Positions 38,930-47,329 of a stretch of DNA of 49,073 bases are shown piece after piece. The notes under the pieces are model-generated. The model saw only the letters and a program-made list of their open reading frames with translations, did no database searches and had not been told where the DNA came from. Positions within the stretch are counted from its first letter, which is position 1; the number at the start of each line of letters is the position of its first letter. The DNA lies in NCBI GenBank assembly GCA_050742455.1, contig JBOGIG010000074.1:1-49073 (forward strand), in the 5' to 3' direction. A program made the position numbers and the translations under genes. This DNA comes from JBOGIG01 sp050742455 (lineage in GTDB: Bacteria > Actinomycetota > Acidimicrobiia > Acidimicrobiales > JBOGIG01).

Positions 38930-40300
38930 GTGGCCGACAGACTGGTGGTGGTGGGGGGCAACGGCGCCGGCATGTCGGCGGCGTCCCAGGCTCGGCGCCT
39001 GGATCCCGGTCTGGAGATCGTGGTCCTGGAGGCAGGCAGGCAGACGAGCTACTCCAACTGCGGGTTTCCCTTCGTCATCGGAGGCCAGGTGGACAGCCTG
39101 GACCAGCTTGTCGTTCGCACCCCGGCCGAGGCCCGGCACGAGTTCAACATCGATGCCCGGATCGGACACCGGGTCGAGGAGCTGGACTTGGCCCAGGGTG
39201 ATCTTGAAGTGAGGGATCTGTCCCGGCGCCGGTCCTACCGATTGCGGTTCGATCAGCTGGTCCTGGCCACCGGGGCCAAACCCCGTCGCCCCGACATTCC
39301 GGGCATCGACCTGCCCCATGTGCACGGCATCCAGACCTTCGCCCAAGCCGAGGGCCTGGTCTCGGCCCTTGACCAGACCAGGCTGTCCGGCGGTCGGGCC
39401 GGAGCAGCCGCCGTCGTCGTGGGGGCAGGCTACATAGGCCTCGAGATGGCCGAGGCCCTGTGCCGGCTGGGTTTGAGGGTAACGGTGGTGACATCGACGC
39501 CCGAGGTCATGCCCAGCCTGGACAGCGATGTGGGCGCGTTGGTGACCAAGGCCATGAGGTCGCGGGGGATTCAGGTCCAGTGTGGAACCGAGGTGGAAGG
39601 CATTGAGGAAAAGGCTGTCGTCACGGCCCAGGGCCTGGTGCCGGCCGATCTGGTGGTGCTGGGGGCGGGGGTGTCGCCTGACGTCGACCTGGCAGATGGG
39701 GCCGGCATCGAGATAGGACCGTCGGGGGCCATCGGGGTAAACGCCCGGATGCACTCCGCAGTCGATGCGGTGTGGGCGGCCGGCGATTGTGCCGAGTCGT
39801 TTCACCTGGTCTCCCGCCGGGCCGTACACGTGGCCTTGGGGACCGTGGCCAACAAGCAGGGCAAGGTGGCCGGTACCAATTTGGGAGGCGGCTACGCCAC
39901 CTTTCCCGGTGTGCTGGGCACCGCGGTCACCGGGATTTGCGAGGTGGAGGTGGCTCGCACCGGGCTCAATTCGACCGAGGCCGCCGAGGCCGGACTTGCT
40001 TGGGCGGAGGCGGCGGTCAAGAGCACCCTGCGCCCCGGGTACATGCCCGATCCCGGGTCAATCACCATCAAGATGCTGGCCGAGCGGCGCACCGGCCGTT
40101 TGCTCGGTTGTCAGATTGTCGGTTCGAAGGGGGCGGCCAAGCGGATCGATACGGTCGCCGTGGCTCTCAGCACTGGGATGAGCGGCGAGGAGTTGGCCGG
40201 GGTCGACATGTCCTACTCGCCCCATGTTTCGCCTCTGTGGGACCCGGTGCTCATAGCCGCCCGGCGGGTGGCCGAAGCGGCAGGCCGTGCCTCGAACTGA
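38930..40300 (+). CDS. CoA-disulfide-reductase-like FAD/NAD(P) oxidoreductase
   Basis: 456 residues, two-dinucleotide-binding-domain flavoprotein. FAD site VVVGGNGAGMSAASQARRL; single active-site Cys C44 in TSYSNCGFPFVIGG, the position of Cys43 in CoA disulfide reductases; NAD(P) site VVVGAGYIGLEMAEAL; AVWAAGDCAESFHL; then a dimerisation domain (ATFPGVLGTAVTGICEVEVA, CQIVGSKGAAKRIDTVAVAL). No rhodanese domain is fused. Likely reduces CoA disulfide, persulfide or a related thiol substrate. GTG 38930 lies 7 nt after a -10 box. Confidence 0.87.
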   Translation: MADRLVVVGGNGAGMSAASQARRLDPGLEIVVLEAGRQTSYSNCGFPFVIGGQVDSLDQLVVRTPAEARHEFNIDARIGHRVEELDLAQGDLEVRDLSRRRSYRLRFDQLVLATGAKPRRPDIPGIDLPHVHGIQTFAQAEGLVSALDQTRLSGGRAGAAAVVVGAGYIGLEMAEALCRLGLRVTVVTSTPEVMPSLDSDVGALVTKAMRSRGIQVQCGTEVEGIEEKAVVTAQGLVPADLVVLGAGVSPDVDLADGAGIEIGPSGAIGVNARMHSAVDAVWAAGDCAESFHLVSRRAVHVALGTVANKQGKVAGTNLGGGYATFPGVLGTAVTGICEVEVARTGLNSTEAAEAGLAWAEAAVKSTLRPGYMPDPGSITIKMLAERRTGRLLGCQIVGSKGAAKRIDTVAVALSTGMSGEELAGVDMSYSPHVSPLWDPVLIAARRVAEAAGRASN

Positions 40301-40319
40301 CAGGCAAGCGGCCAGGCCA

Positions 40320-40325
40320 TAGCGT
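40320..40325 (+). promoter_or_regulatory. -10 box TAGCGT for a putative leaderless Nudix mRNA
   Basis: TAGCGT, 7 nt, then GTG 40333; no ribosome site. Confidence 0.5.
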
Positions 40326-40332
40326 CGCGATC

Positions 40333-41025
40333 GTGGATAACTCACCGACGGCGAAGGACCTGTTGTCTTGGAGCGAATCGTTGGCCGGCATCGCTCGCAC
40401 CGGACTGGGCTTTACGGAGAGTCTCTACGAAAGGGAGCGTTTCGAAGAAGTCCTGCGGGTGGCGGCCGAGATGAGGATGGCCGTCGGACCCGAGATGACG
40501 GACTGGTTGGGCGTGAACGGGGTCGACGGTCTGGTGCAGGAGTGGATGCGCCTGGTGGGCAAGGGCGTCCCCGGCTACGTCACTCCGAAGATGGCAGTGG
40601 GGGCGGTGGTCGGAAATGAGCAGGGTGAGCTGCTCTTGGTCCAGCGGGCCGATTCTGGGGTGTGGCTCTATCCGACAGGGTGGGCGGACGTCGGATATTC
40701 CGCGGCCGAGGTGGTGGTCAAGGAGGTCCTGGAAGAAACAGGCATCCAGGCCGAGCCCCTGCGCCTCATCGCGGTGCTGGACGGATTTCGTCTCGGGTTC
40801 ACCCAGGTTCCCCTTTACTCACTCGTATTCCACTGCAAGGTGGTCGGTGGGGAACTGGAGGCCCACCCCTTGGAGTGCTCCGACGTCGGCTGGTTTGGCG
40901 AGGACAACCTACCCTCGCCTCTGGCCGGGGCCCATCGTTGGGGGGACTCCGTGTGGGCCGCGTTGCGGGGCGAGCACCGCGACGTTTTTTTTGATCAGCC
41001 CCGCAAACTCCCCTGGAACGAATAG
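40333..41025 (+). CDS. Nudix hydrolase with N-terminal helical domain
   Basis: 230 residues. N-terminal Nudix_N-like helices (LLSWSESLAGIARTGLGFTE, YERERFEEVLRVAAEMR) then a Nudix fold: KMAVGAVVGNEQGELLLVQR, WLYPTGWADVGYSAAEVVVK, EVLEETGI. The Nudix box is GWADVG-x8-KEVLEETGI, lacking the first Glu and with Lys for Arg, as in the ADP-ribose/adenosine-nucleotide subgroup. Substrate not certain. GTG 40333; the long frame upstream overlaps the flavoprotein in another phase. Convergent with the PAC2 gene. Confidence 0.88.
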   Translation: MDNSPTAKDLLSWSESLAGIARTGLGFTESLYERERFEEVLRVAAEMRMAVGPEMTDWLGVNGVDGLVQEWMRLVGKGVPGYVTPKMAVGAVVGNEQGELLLVQRADSGVWLYPTGWADVGYSAAEVVVKEVLEETGIQAEPLRLIAVLDGFRLGFTQVPLYSLVFHCKVVGGELEAHPLECSDVGWFGEDNLPSPLAGAHRWGDSVWAALRGEHRDVFFDQPRKLPWNE

Positions 41026-41047
41026 ACGGGCCCCGCCCGACCTGTAA

Positions 41048-41899
41048 TCAGTGACTGGGATGGTCCCGTAGGAAGTTCTCGACCTCGGCAGCCAGGTCGT
41101 CACCGGTCGGAATAGTCTCGTCGTCCTCTTCCCCCATTTGCTCCAAGCGCCGGACATAGGCCTGGGCGTCATCGTCGGCCGACACCAGTTCCCCGACGGC
41201 TCGCTCATAGGCGGCCGAAGCGATCTCCAACTCCACGACGTTCACCGATGTGCCCAGCAGGGAAGCGGTGCGCTCTACGAGGGCCAGGGTGGCCTTGGGC
41301 GAAGGCGTCTGGCCCACGTAGTGGGGAACGGCGGCCCACAGGGAGGCACTGGGGATCCCGGCTTGGGCGAAGGCGTCGTGCAACACGGCGATGATGCCAG
41401 TGGGACCTTCGTAGTGGGAGCGAGTAAGGCCCAGCCGAGCAATCAGCTCCTGGTCTCCGGCCGTTCCGGTCACCCTGACCGGACGGGTGTGGGCCACATC
41501 GGCCAATAGGGCGCCGAGACTGATGACCATCTCGACGCCCAGACTCTGGGCCGCGGCAACGATGCCGTGGCAAAAGGTCCGCCATTTCAACTGAGGCTCC
41601 ATGCCGTGGAGAAAGGCGGCATCGTGATTGGCGCCGGGGACCGATGCCGCCGACAACTCGTTGGCCGGCCAATCGATGTGCCGGGTCATTCCGTCGACGA
41701 GCCTCACCTCGGGTCGGGTGCCGGTGAAGTCGTAGAAATCCTCGGGGTCTATGTCGGCGAAGGGACGGGCATTCCAGCCGTCGGAAAGAAAGCGAGCTGC
41801 CCCCGAAGCGGCGTCGGCGGCGTCGTTCCAGCCCTCAAAGGCAACGATCAGCACCGGCCGGCGAAGCTTGGGGCGTTCCTGCCAGCGGACAACTTCCAT
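41048..41899 (-). CDS. PAC2-family protein
   Basis: 283 residues. Starts VVRWQERPKLRRPVLIVAFE then GWNDAADAASGAARFL, followed by DFTGTRPEVRLVDG, VISLGALLADVAHTRPVRVT, GPTGIIAVLHDAF, SLWAAVPHYVGQTPSPKATL, as in actinobacterial PAC2 proteins (proteasome-assembly-chaperone fold). The molecular role in bacteria is unknown. TAGCGT ends 6 nt before ATG 41899 on the minus strand. An acidic C-terminal tail (EQMGEEDDETIPTGDD) is typical. Confidence 0.9.
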   Translation of the reverse strand: MEVVRWQERPKLRRPVLIVAFEGWNDAADAASGAARFLSDGWNARPFADIDPEDFYDFTGTRPEVRLVDGMTRHIDWPANELSAASVPGANHDAAFLHGMEPQLKWRTFCHGIVAAAQSLGVEMVISLGALLADVAHTRPVRVTGTAGDQELIARLGLTRSHYEGPTGIIAVLHDAFAQAGIPSASLWAAVPHYVGQTPSPKATLALVERTASLLGTSVNVVELEIASAAYERAVGELVSADDDAQAYVRRLEQMGEEDDETIPTGDDLAAEVENFLRDHPSH

Positions 41900-41905
41900 G
41901 TGAAC

Positions 41906-41911
41906 ACGCTA
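41906..41911 (-). promoter_or_regulatory. -10 box TAGCGT for a putative leaderless PAC2 mRNA
   Basis: Minus-strand TAGCGT, 6 nt, then ATG 41899; no ribosome site. Confidence 0.55.
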
Positions 41912-41998
41912 ATGGTGATCGCCGACCCCGGTCCGCAACGCGCTGGTCGCCGGGCCGGCGTCAGCCCCGATCCTCACCGTGGGGTTGGGCCATGCCCT

Positions 41999-42844
41999 TT
42001 AGTTCTGGCCGAGCTTGCTCGGGTCGGCGGGATAGCCGCCCGAGTCGATGATGGCCCGAGACCAGGGCTCGATGATGGAAAAGAGCTCGTCGGCGTCGTC
42101 GCCCAGAGCCTTGGTAATCGACTCTTCGGCCTTGTCGGTGGCCCGCTCGATCGACTCCCGCAGCTCCCGCCCGGCGTCGGTTATCTCGTCTCCAACGACC
42201 AACCCGGCCGAGGCCAAGCCCTGGCGAGCTTCTTCGATGCGTTCGGGGGACCATCCCCGGGTGCGCACGTAGGACCCAGGGGGGATCCCCCACCACAGCT
42301 CGGACAGCAGGGTGATCTCAACCGGGCCAACGCCGTGGGACACCCAGGCGCAATTGTGGGAGTCGCCCCGGTGCTCTCGGACCAGATCGGCCGCCCGCCA
42401 CATGTCACCCAAGGGATCCCCGGGCCAGTCCAGGGATCTGAGCCCGGCATAGATGGGATGTCCCTCCAAGGTGGCGGCGTCGCCGGCTCGGCGCAGGATG
42501 TCGGTGGCTCGATCCAGCCCGTCGGGATGCTCCCCGATGATGCGGGTCAGCCCGCCGATGGCTCCCTTGAGGCGGGCCGGCAGGACCGCCTCAGCCGTGG
42601 TCAACTCCCAACCGGCGGTGACGTTGTTGATGATGAGGTCGGGATCGAATACGGCAAAGGTGGAGGCAATGACCTGCCCCGGGACCTGGCCCATGCATCC
42701 CCCGCGACTGCAAACGTAGCCAGGGAGGTAGGAAAGACCCAGCTCGGCGTAGGCCTCCTGGGCCTCAGGGGCGAAGTAGACGTTGGCGGCGATCGGCTCC
42801 ACCAGATCCCGGAATCGTCGGGGTGTGGACTTGGTCGGGCTCAT
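41999..42844 (-). CDS. SCO6745-family protein
   Basis: 281 residues. Starts SPTKSTPRRFRDLVEPIAAN, then VYFAPEAQEAYAELGL, LPGYVCSRGGCMGQVPGQVI, STFAVFDPDLI, LREHRGDSHNCAWVSHGVGP and TRGWSPERIEEARQGLASAG. This matches the SCO6745 family of actinobacteria, widespread and uncharacterised; the C-terminal part resembles a winged-helix. The two extra Cys in CSRGGC are notable. ATG 42844 follows GGAGG by 7 bp, excluding the longer frame to 42868. Divergent from the GNAT gene. Confidence 0.8.
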   Translation of the reverse strand: MSPTKSTPRRFRDLVEPIAANVYFAPEAQEAYAELGLSYLPGYVCSRGGCMGQVPGQVIASTFAVFDPDLIINNVTAGWELTTAEAVLPARLKGAIGGLTRIIGEHPDGLDRATDILRRAGDAATLEGHPIYAGLRSLDWPGDPLGDMWRAADLVREHRGDSHNCAWVSHGVGPVEITLLSELWWGIPPGSYVRTRGWSPERIEEARQGLASAGLVVGDEITDAGRELRESIERATDKAEESITKALGDDADELFSIIEPWSRAIIDSGGYPADPSKLGQN

Positions 42845-42900
42845 GGAAATCCTCCGTCGAATTAGCATCGTGGGGCACTAACCGCCCCGAGTAGGGAATT

Positions 42901-43347
42901 ATGCCAGACATCGAAATAACCGAAGCAAGCGAGACGAGTGAAGAGCTGGCCGAGGCCTTCGCCCGTCTGATTCCTCAACTGTCCTCGTCGTCCGCCCCCC
43001 CCACCCGGGAGCAGTTGGCAGGGATGATCTCCTCCCCGGCCGTCACCGTGCTGGTGGCTCGGGATGGGTCGGATGGTCCGATAATGGGAACGCTCACCCT
43101 GGCCGTGTTTCCGATTCCCACCGCAGTGCGGGCCTGGATCGAGGACGTCGTGGTCGACGGCGAGGCCCGGGGCCGGGGCGTAGGAGAGGCACTGACGCTG
43201 GAGGCGATCAGGCGGGCAGGGCGAGCCGGAGCCAAGACCGTGGATCTGACATCGAGGCCCTCGCGTCGGGCGGCCAACCAGTTGTACCAACGCCTGGGAT
43301 TCGAGTTGCGCCAGACCAACGTCTATCGCTTCGACACCGCACAGTAA
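42901..43347 (+). CDS. GNAT-family N-acetyltransferase
   Basis: 148 residues. Core GNAT motifs: IEDVVVDGEARGRGVGEALT (acetyl-CoA pyrophosphate loop, RGRGVGEA), KTVDLTSRPSRRAANQLYQR and LGFELRQTNVYRF. Substrate not predictable. ATG 42901; no clear ribosome site. Lies between the SCO6745 gene and gltA. Confidence 0.88.
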   Translation: MPDIEITEASETSEELAEAFARLIPQLSSSSAPPTREQLAGMISSPAVTVLVARDGSDGPIMGTLTLAVFPIPTAVRAWIEDVVVDGEARGRGVGEALTLEAIRRAGRAGAKTVDLTSRPSRRAANQLYQRLGFELRQTNVYRFDTAQ

Positions 43348-43424
43348 GGGCGAGTAGGCCGGAAGACCCTGGTTGACGTGGTGCCTGGCCCGGTGCGCCA
43401 TGGTGGGATCGGCGACCGGCAGCA

Positions 43425-43430
43425 TAGGAT
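43425..43430 (+). promoter_or_regulatory. -10 box TAGGAT of gltA
   Basis: TAGGAT about 41 bp before GTG 43472; unlike the leaderless cases, the leader holds an agaggag ribosome site. Confidence 0.5.
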
Positions 43431-43471
43431 GGCTCCAAAAGAGCGAATTTGGGCAAGCAGAGGAGCAGGTT

Positions 43472-44740
43472 GTGGCTGAAAGCGTGACCGTCACGGACAA
43501 TCGCACGGGCGAGAGCTTGGAAATCCCCATCCAAAACGGCGGCGTGTCGGCGGCCGAATGGTCCAAGCTGATGCCCGGCGTGTGGTTCTATGACCCGGGC
43601 TTCTTGTCCACGGCGGCTTGTCAGAGCGCCATCACCTACCTGGACGGGGAGGCGGGGGTCCTGCGCTACCGGGGCTATCCAATCGAGCAGCTGGCCGAGC
43701 AGTCGACCTACCTGGAAGTGGCCTACCTACTGCTCAACGGAGACCTTCCCACGCCGACCCAGGCCGAGCAGTGGCGCCACGACATCACCCACCACACCTT
43801 CATCCACGAAAATGTCCGCAAGCGCTTCTTGGAGGGATTCCACCACGACGCCCATCCAATGGGAATGCTGGTTTCAGCGGTGGCCGCCCTGTCCACGTTC
43901 TACCTGGACGCCAAGGACATCTTCAACCCGGAGTCACGGGACAAGCAGATCATCCGTCTCATTGCCAAGATGCCGACTCTGGCCGCCGCTGCGCATCGCT
44001 TCAGCGTTGGAATGCCATTTGTCTACCCCGATAACTCCTTGGACTTCGCGGCCAACTTCTTGTCCATGATGTGGAAGACAGCCGAGCCCCGCTTCGATGC
44101 CAATCCGGCCCTGGCACACGCTTTGGATGTCTTGTTCATCCTGCATGCCGATCATGAGCAGAACTGCTCCACCACGGCCATGCGGATCGTGGGCTCGTCG
44201 CACGCCGACCCCTATTCGGCCACGGCGGCAGCGTGCGCCGCCCTTTACGGCCCCCGCCACGGTGGGGCCAATGAAGCAGTGATCCGGATGCTCGGCGAGA
44301 TCGGGTCCATGGAAAACGTGGATGACTTCGTGGCCAGCGTGAAGTCGGGTCACGGGCGTTTGCAGGGCTTTGGCCACCGGGTCTACAAGAACTACGACCC
44401 GCGGGCCAGGATCATCAAGCAGGCCGCCGACCAGGTCTTCGAGGTCACCGGCAAGAACCCTCTCCTCGACATCGCCCTCAAGTTGGAGGAGGTGGCATTG
44501 TCGGATGAGTACTTCACCTCCCGCAAGCTCTACCCCAACGTGGACTTCTACTCCGGGCTGATCTACCAGGCCATGGGCTTTCCCATCGAGATGTTCCCCG
44601 TCCTGTTCGCCATCCCTCGCACGGCCGGATGGCTGTCGCACTGGGGCGAGCTGTTGGATCAGGACTCCAAGATCGCCCGACCACGCCAGCTCTATGCCGG
44701 TTCGGAGGAGCGCCAGTACGTGCCCATGGACCAGCGCTAG
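43472..44740 (+). CDS. gltA: Citrate synthase
   Basis: Condenses acetyl-CoA with oxaloacetate to start the TCA cycle. 422 residues, typical of the long type II-like form. Motifs: YDPGFLSTAACQSAITYLDG, GVLRYRGYPIEQLAE, LHADHEQNCSTTAMR (catalytic His), YGPRHGGANEAVIRML (catalytic His), GFGHRVYKNYDPRA and DFYSGLIYQAMGFP (catalytic Asp). GTG 43472 follows agaggag by 6 bp; the longer frame from 43373 precedes the promoter. Confidence 0.96.
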   Translation: MAESVTVTDNRTGESLEIPIQNGGVSAAEWSKLMPGVWFYDPGFLSTAACQSAITYLDGEAGVLRYRGYPIEQLAEQSTYLEVAYLLLNGDLPTPTQAEQWRHDITHHTFIHENVRKRFLEGFHHDAHPMGMLVSAVAALSTFYLDAKDIFNPESRDKQIIRLIAKMPTLAAAAHRFSVGMPFVYPDNSLDFAANFLSMMWKTAEPRFDANPALAHALDVLFILHADHEQNCSTTAMRIVGSSHADPYSATAAACAALYGPRHGGANEAVIRMLGEIGSMENVDDFVASVKSGHGRLQGFGHRVYKNYDPRARIIKQAADQVFEVTGKNPLLDIALKLEEVALSDEYFTSRKLYPNVDFYSGLIYQAMGFPIEMFPVLFAIPRTAGWLSHWGELLDQDSKIARPRQLYAGSEERQYVPMDQR

Positions 44741-44780
44741 ACACCCCATGACCGTGTCACCGTGCTAGTCGTGCCCTGCG

Positions 44781-45692
44781 TTACGCCCGTTCGGCTTCGA
44801 GGATGGCGCTGCGGGCGGCCTCGGAACGCGGCGATCCCTCCTTGGGCCGGGACGTCCTGATCAGGCCTTCTTGAACCACAGAGACGGCTAGGCGGCCCTC
44901 GGCGGTGAAGATGGAGCCGAAGGCGAGGCCCCGCCCTCCGGTGGCCGAGGGGCTGACCTGGTCGTAAAGGAGCCATTCGTCGGCCCGAAAGGGTCGGTGG
45001 AACCACATGGCGTGGTCCAGGCTGGCGCCCATGAAGTTGGGATCCTCCCAGGAGATCCGGTGGGGAAGGATCACCGAATCCAAAAGGGACATGTCCGAGG
45101 CGTAGGCCACCACACAGGCGTGCAGCAGGGGGTCGTCCCCCAGGCGCCCGTCGGCTCGGATCCAGACCTGCTGGGATGGCTCCCGGTCCTCGTCGGCGTG
45201 GGCCCGTACCGGGGATTCCACGTAGCGCTGGTCGATGGGCCGGTCACGGTAGTACCAGTCCCCCAACTTCTCGGCGTAGGGGGCCATGCGCTCGGTGAAG
45301 GTTGGGAGCGACTCGGGAGTGGCCACTGAGGGCATCGCCATCTGATGCTCGACCCCTGACTCCTCGACATGGAACGATGCCGACAGGTTGAAGATGGCTC
45401 GGCCATGCTGGATGGCCACCACCCGCCGGGTGGTGAAGGAGCGACCGTCCCTGATCCGGTCGACCTCATAGAGGATGGGGACCAGGGGGTCGCCCGGGCG
45501 CAGGAAGTAGGCATGAAGGGAGTGGACCAGGCCCTCCTCGACGGTGCGCCCGGCGGCCACCAGAGCCTGGCCGGCTACTTGACCGCCAAAGACCCGTTGT
45601 CGCTTCTCGTCGGGGCTGACGCCGCGAAATATATTTACCTCGATCGCTTCCAGGTCAAGCAGGGCCACCAGGTCGTCGAGGGCTTTGGTCAC
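44781..45692 (-). CDS. tesB: Acyl-CoA thioesterase II
   Basis: Hydrolyses acyl-CoAs to free acids and CoA. 303 residues, double hot-dog. Motifs: RQRVFGGQVAGQALVAAGRT, VHSLHAYFLRPGDP, RDGRSFTTRRVVAIQHGRAI at the end of the first fold, then ASDMSLLDSVILPH, MGASLDHAMWFHRPFRADEW, LLYDQVSPSATGGRGLAFG with the catalytic Asp/Thr/Gln positions. GTG start. Convergent with gltA, divergent from the GtrA gene. Confidence 0.95.
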   Translation of the reverse strand: MTKALDDLVALLDLEAIEVNIFRGVSPDEKRQRVFGGQVAGQALVAAGRTVEEGLVHSLHAYFLRPGDPLVPILYEVDRIRDGRSFTTRRVVAIQHGRAIFNLSASFHVEESGVEHQMAMPSVATPESLPTFTERMAPYAEKLGDWYYRDRPIDQRYVESPVRAHADEDREPSQQVWIRADGRLGDDPLLHACVVAYASDMSLLDSVILPHRISWEDPNFMGASLDHAMWFHRPFRADEWLLYDQVSPSATGGRGLAFGSIFTAEGRLAVSVVQEGLIRTSRPKEGSPRSEAARSAILEAERA

Positions 45693-45735
45693 GGCTCAAT
45701 ACTGGCATCCCGGTGGCCTTCACCCGTCGGCCCGG

Positions 45736-45741
45736 TAGACT
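45736..45741 (+). promoter_or_regulatory. -10 box TAGACT before the GtrA gene
   Basis: TAGACT, 8 nt, then GTG 45750; suggests a leaderless start and argues against ATG 45744. Confidence 0.45.
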
Positions 45742-45749
45742 TGATGGTT

Positions 45750-46238
45750 GTGAAGCTGTCACCGCCTGCCCTGCGGGCCTGGTATGAGACGCCATCGGGG
45801 AGAAAGGCTGTTCGCTACAGCATGGTCTCGGTCATTTCGGTGGCCGTGTCCCAGGTTGTCCTGTTTCTCACTTTCGGAGTTCTAAAGGTCGCCGGTGCCG
45901 TGGGATGCAACATCATCGCCACCGCCGTTGCCGCCGTGCCCTCCTACTACCTCAATCGCATGTGGGCCTGGGGCAAGGACGGTCGATCCCACCTGTGGAA
46001 GGAGGTCGTTCCCTTCTGGAGCCTGGCCTTCCTCGGCTTGGCCATGTCGCTGATCGCGGTGAACTGGGCCGCCCACTGGGCTCGGACCATCACCGACTCT
46101 CACTTGGGGGTGGCCCTCATCGTGAATGTGGCCTCGCTGCTCGCCTTTGGGGTGCTGTGGGTGGCCAAGTTCCTCATCTTCAACAAGTTCGTCTTCATCG
46201 ACCACGGGACCAAGGAGCCCGTGGTCGCATCCCGCTGA
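45750..46238 (+). CDS. GtrA-family membrane protein
   Basis: 162 residues with four transmembrane helices. GRKAVRYSMVSVISVAVSQV, the NRMWAWG motif after helix 2 (PSYYLNRMWAWG) and FLIFNKFVF at the end are typical of GtrA proteins, small membrane proteins thought to flip polyprenyl-linked sugars for wall or surface polysaccharides. GTG 45750 is favoured by the -10 box; ATG 45744 is the alternative. Followed 14 bp later by cobT. Confidence 0.88.
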   Translation: MKLSPPALRAWYETPSGRKAVRYSMVSVISVAVSQVVLFLTFGVLKVAGAVGCNIIATAVAAVPSYYLNRMWAWGKDGRSHLWKEVVPFWSLAFLGLAMSLIAVNWAAHWARTITDSHLGVALIVNVASLLAFGVLWVAKFLIFNKFVFIDHGTKEPVVASR

Positions 46239-46252
46239 GCCCGTCATCGCCG

Positions 46253-47329
46253 ATGGGATCCTTTCAACACGCCATGGATGTTCTCGCCGAGGTTGACCCT
46301 GCGGCCGCCCGAGCGGCCACCGAGCACCACATGCGCCTGACCAAGCCCCCCGGTGCGCTCGGTCGATTGGAGGCAGCCGGGGTCCAACTGGCAGCCATCG
46401 CCCGATCCGATCCGCCCCCGGTCCCCGAGCCCGCCGCCGTGGCCGTGTTCGCCGGCGACCACGGCGTCCTGGTTGAAGGTGTCTCACCGTGGCCGGTGGA
46501 GGTCACTGCTCAGATGGTGGCCAATTTCGGCGCCGGCGGTGCGGCCATCAACGTCTTGGCCCGCCATGTCGGCGCTCGGGTGGTAGTGGTAGACGTCGGC
46601 GTGGCGGGCGAGCTCGAACCCCGGCCCGGTCTAATCGGGGCCAAGGTTCGGGCCGGCACCTCGAATCTGGCCCGGGGTCCGGCCATGACCGTCACCGAGG
46701 CCATCCAGGCCCTGGACGTGGGCGCGGCCGTGGCCCGCCAGTTGGTCGATGAGGGTGCCCGATGCCTGATCACGGGCGACATGGGCATCGGCAACACGAC
46801 CCCTTCGGCTGCCCTGATCGCCGCCATGACCGGCAAGTCGGCGACCGAGGTGACAGGACGGGGAACCGGCATCGACGATGCCACCCTTAGGACCAAGGTG
46901 GATGTCGTGGAGCGGGGCCTGGCCGTCAACGGGGTCGGGCCGGCGTCGGATCCCTTGGCCGTGTTGGCCGCGGTGGGGGGATTCGAGATCGCGGCGCTCG
47001 CCGGCTTCGTGGTCGGCGGTGCGGCCGCCCGGGTACCGGTCCTGGTGGACGGGGTCATAGCCGTGGCGGCCTGCCTGGTGGCAGTGGCCATGGCTCCGGC
47101 TGCACTGGGCTATCTCGTCGCCGGTCATCGATCCAGCGAGCCGGGGTCATCGGCGGCCTTGGGGCACCTGGGGTTGGAGCCCCTGTTGGATCTGGACTTA
47201 CGCCTGGGCGAGGGAAGCGGGGCCTGCCTGGCCCTGCCGCTGCTTCAGGCCGCGGCCAAGATATTGGCTCAGATGGCCACTTTCGACTCGGCTGGTGTGA
47301 GCGACAAGTCCTCACACGGAGGGGCCTGA
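46253..47329 (+). CDS. cobT: Nicotinate-nucleotide-dimethylbenzimidazole phosphoribosyltransferase
   Basis: Activates the lower ligand of cobalamin as alpha-ribazole phosphate. 358 residues. Motifs: LTKPPGALGRLEAAGVQLA, AVFAGDHGV, SPWPVEVTAQMVANF, GAAINVLARH, TGDMGIGNTTPSAAL, VVERGLAVNG, VLVDGVIAVAACLVA, HRSSEPG and the catalytic Glu in LRLGEGSGACLALPLL. ATG 46253, or ATG 46274. No cobS, cobU or cobalamin riboswitch nearby, so lower-ligand assembly is split. Its end overlaps the convergent lnt by 18 bp. Confidence 0.95.
   Translation: MGSFQHAMDVLAEVDPAAARAATEHHMRLTKPPGALGRLEAAGVQLAAIARSDPPPVPEPAAVAVFAGDHGVLVEGVSPWPVEVTAQMVANFGAGGAAINVLARHVGARVVVVDVGVAGELEPRPGLIGAKVRAGTSNLARGPAMTVTEAIQALDVGAAVARQLVDEGARCLITGDMGIGNTTPSAALIAAMTGKSATEVTGRGTGIDDATLRTKVDVVERGLAVNGVGPASDPLAVLAAVGGFEIAALAGFVVGGAAARVPVLVDGVIAVAACLVAVAMAPAALGYLVAGHRSSEPGSSAALGHLGLEPLLDLDLRLGEGSGACLALPLLQAAAKILAQMATFDSAGVSDKSSHGGA

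Noticed and set aside
41567..42865. 432-codon plus-strand open frame across the PAC2 and SCO6745 genes
   Set aside because: Spans two well-supported minus-strand genes and their promoter; Gly/Pro/Arg-rich shadow without motifs.
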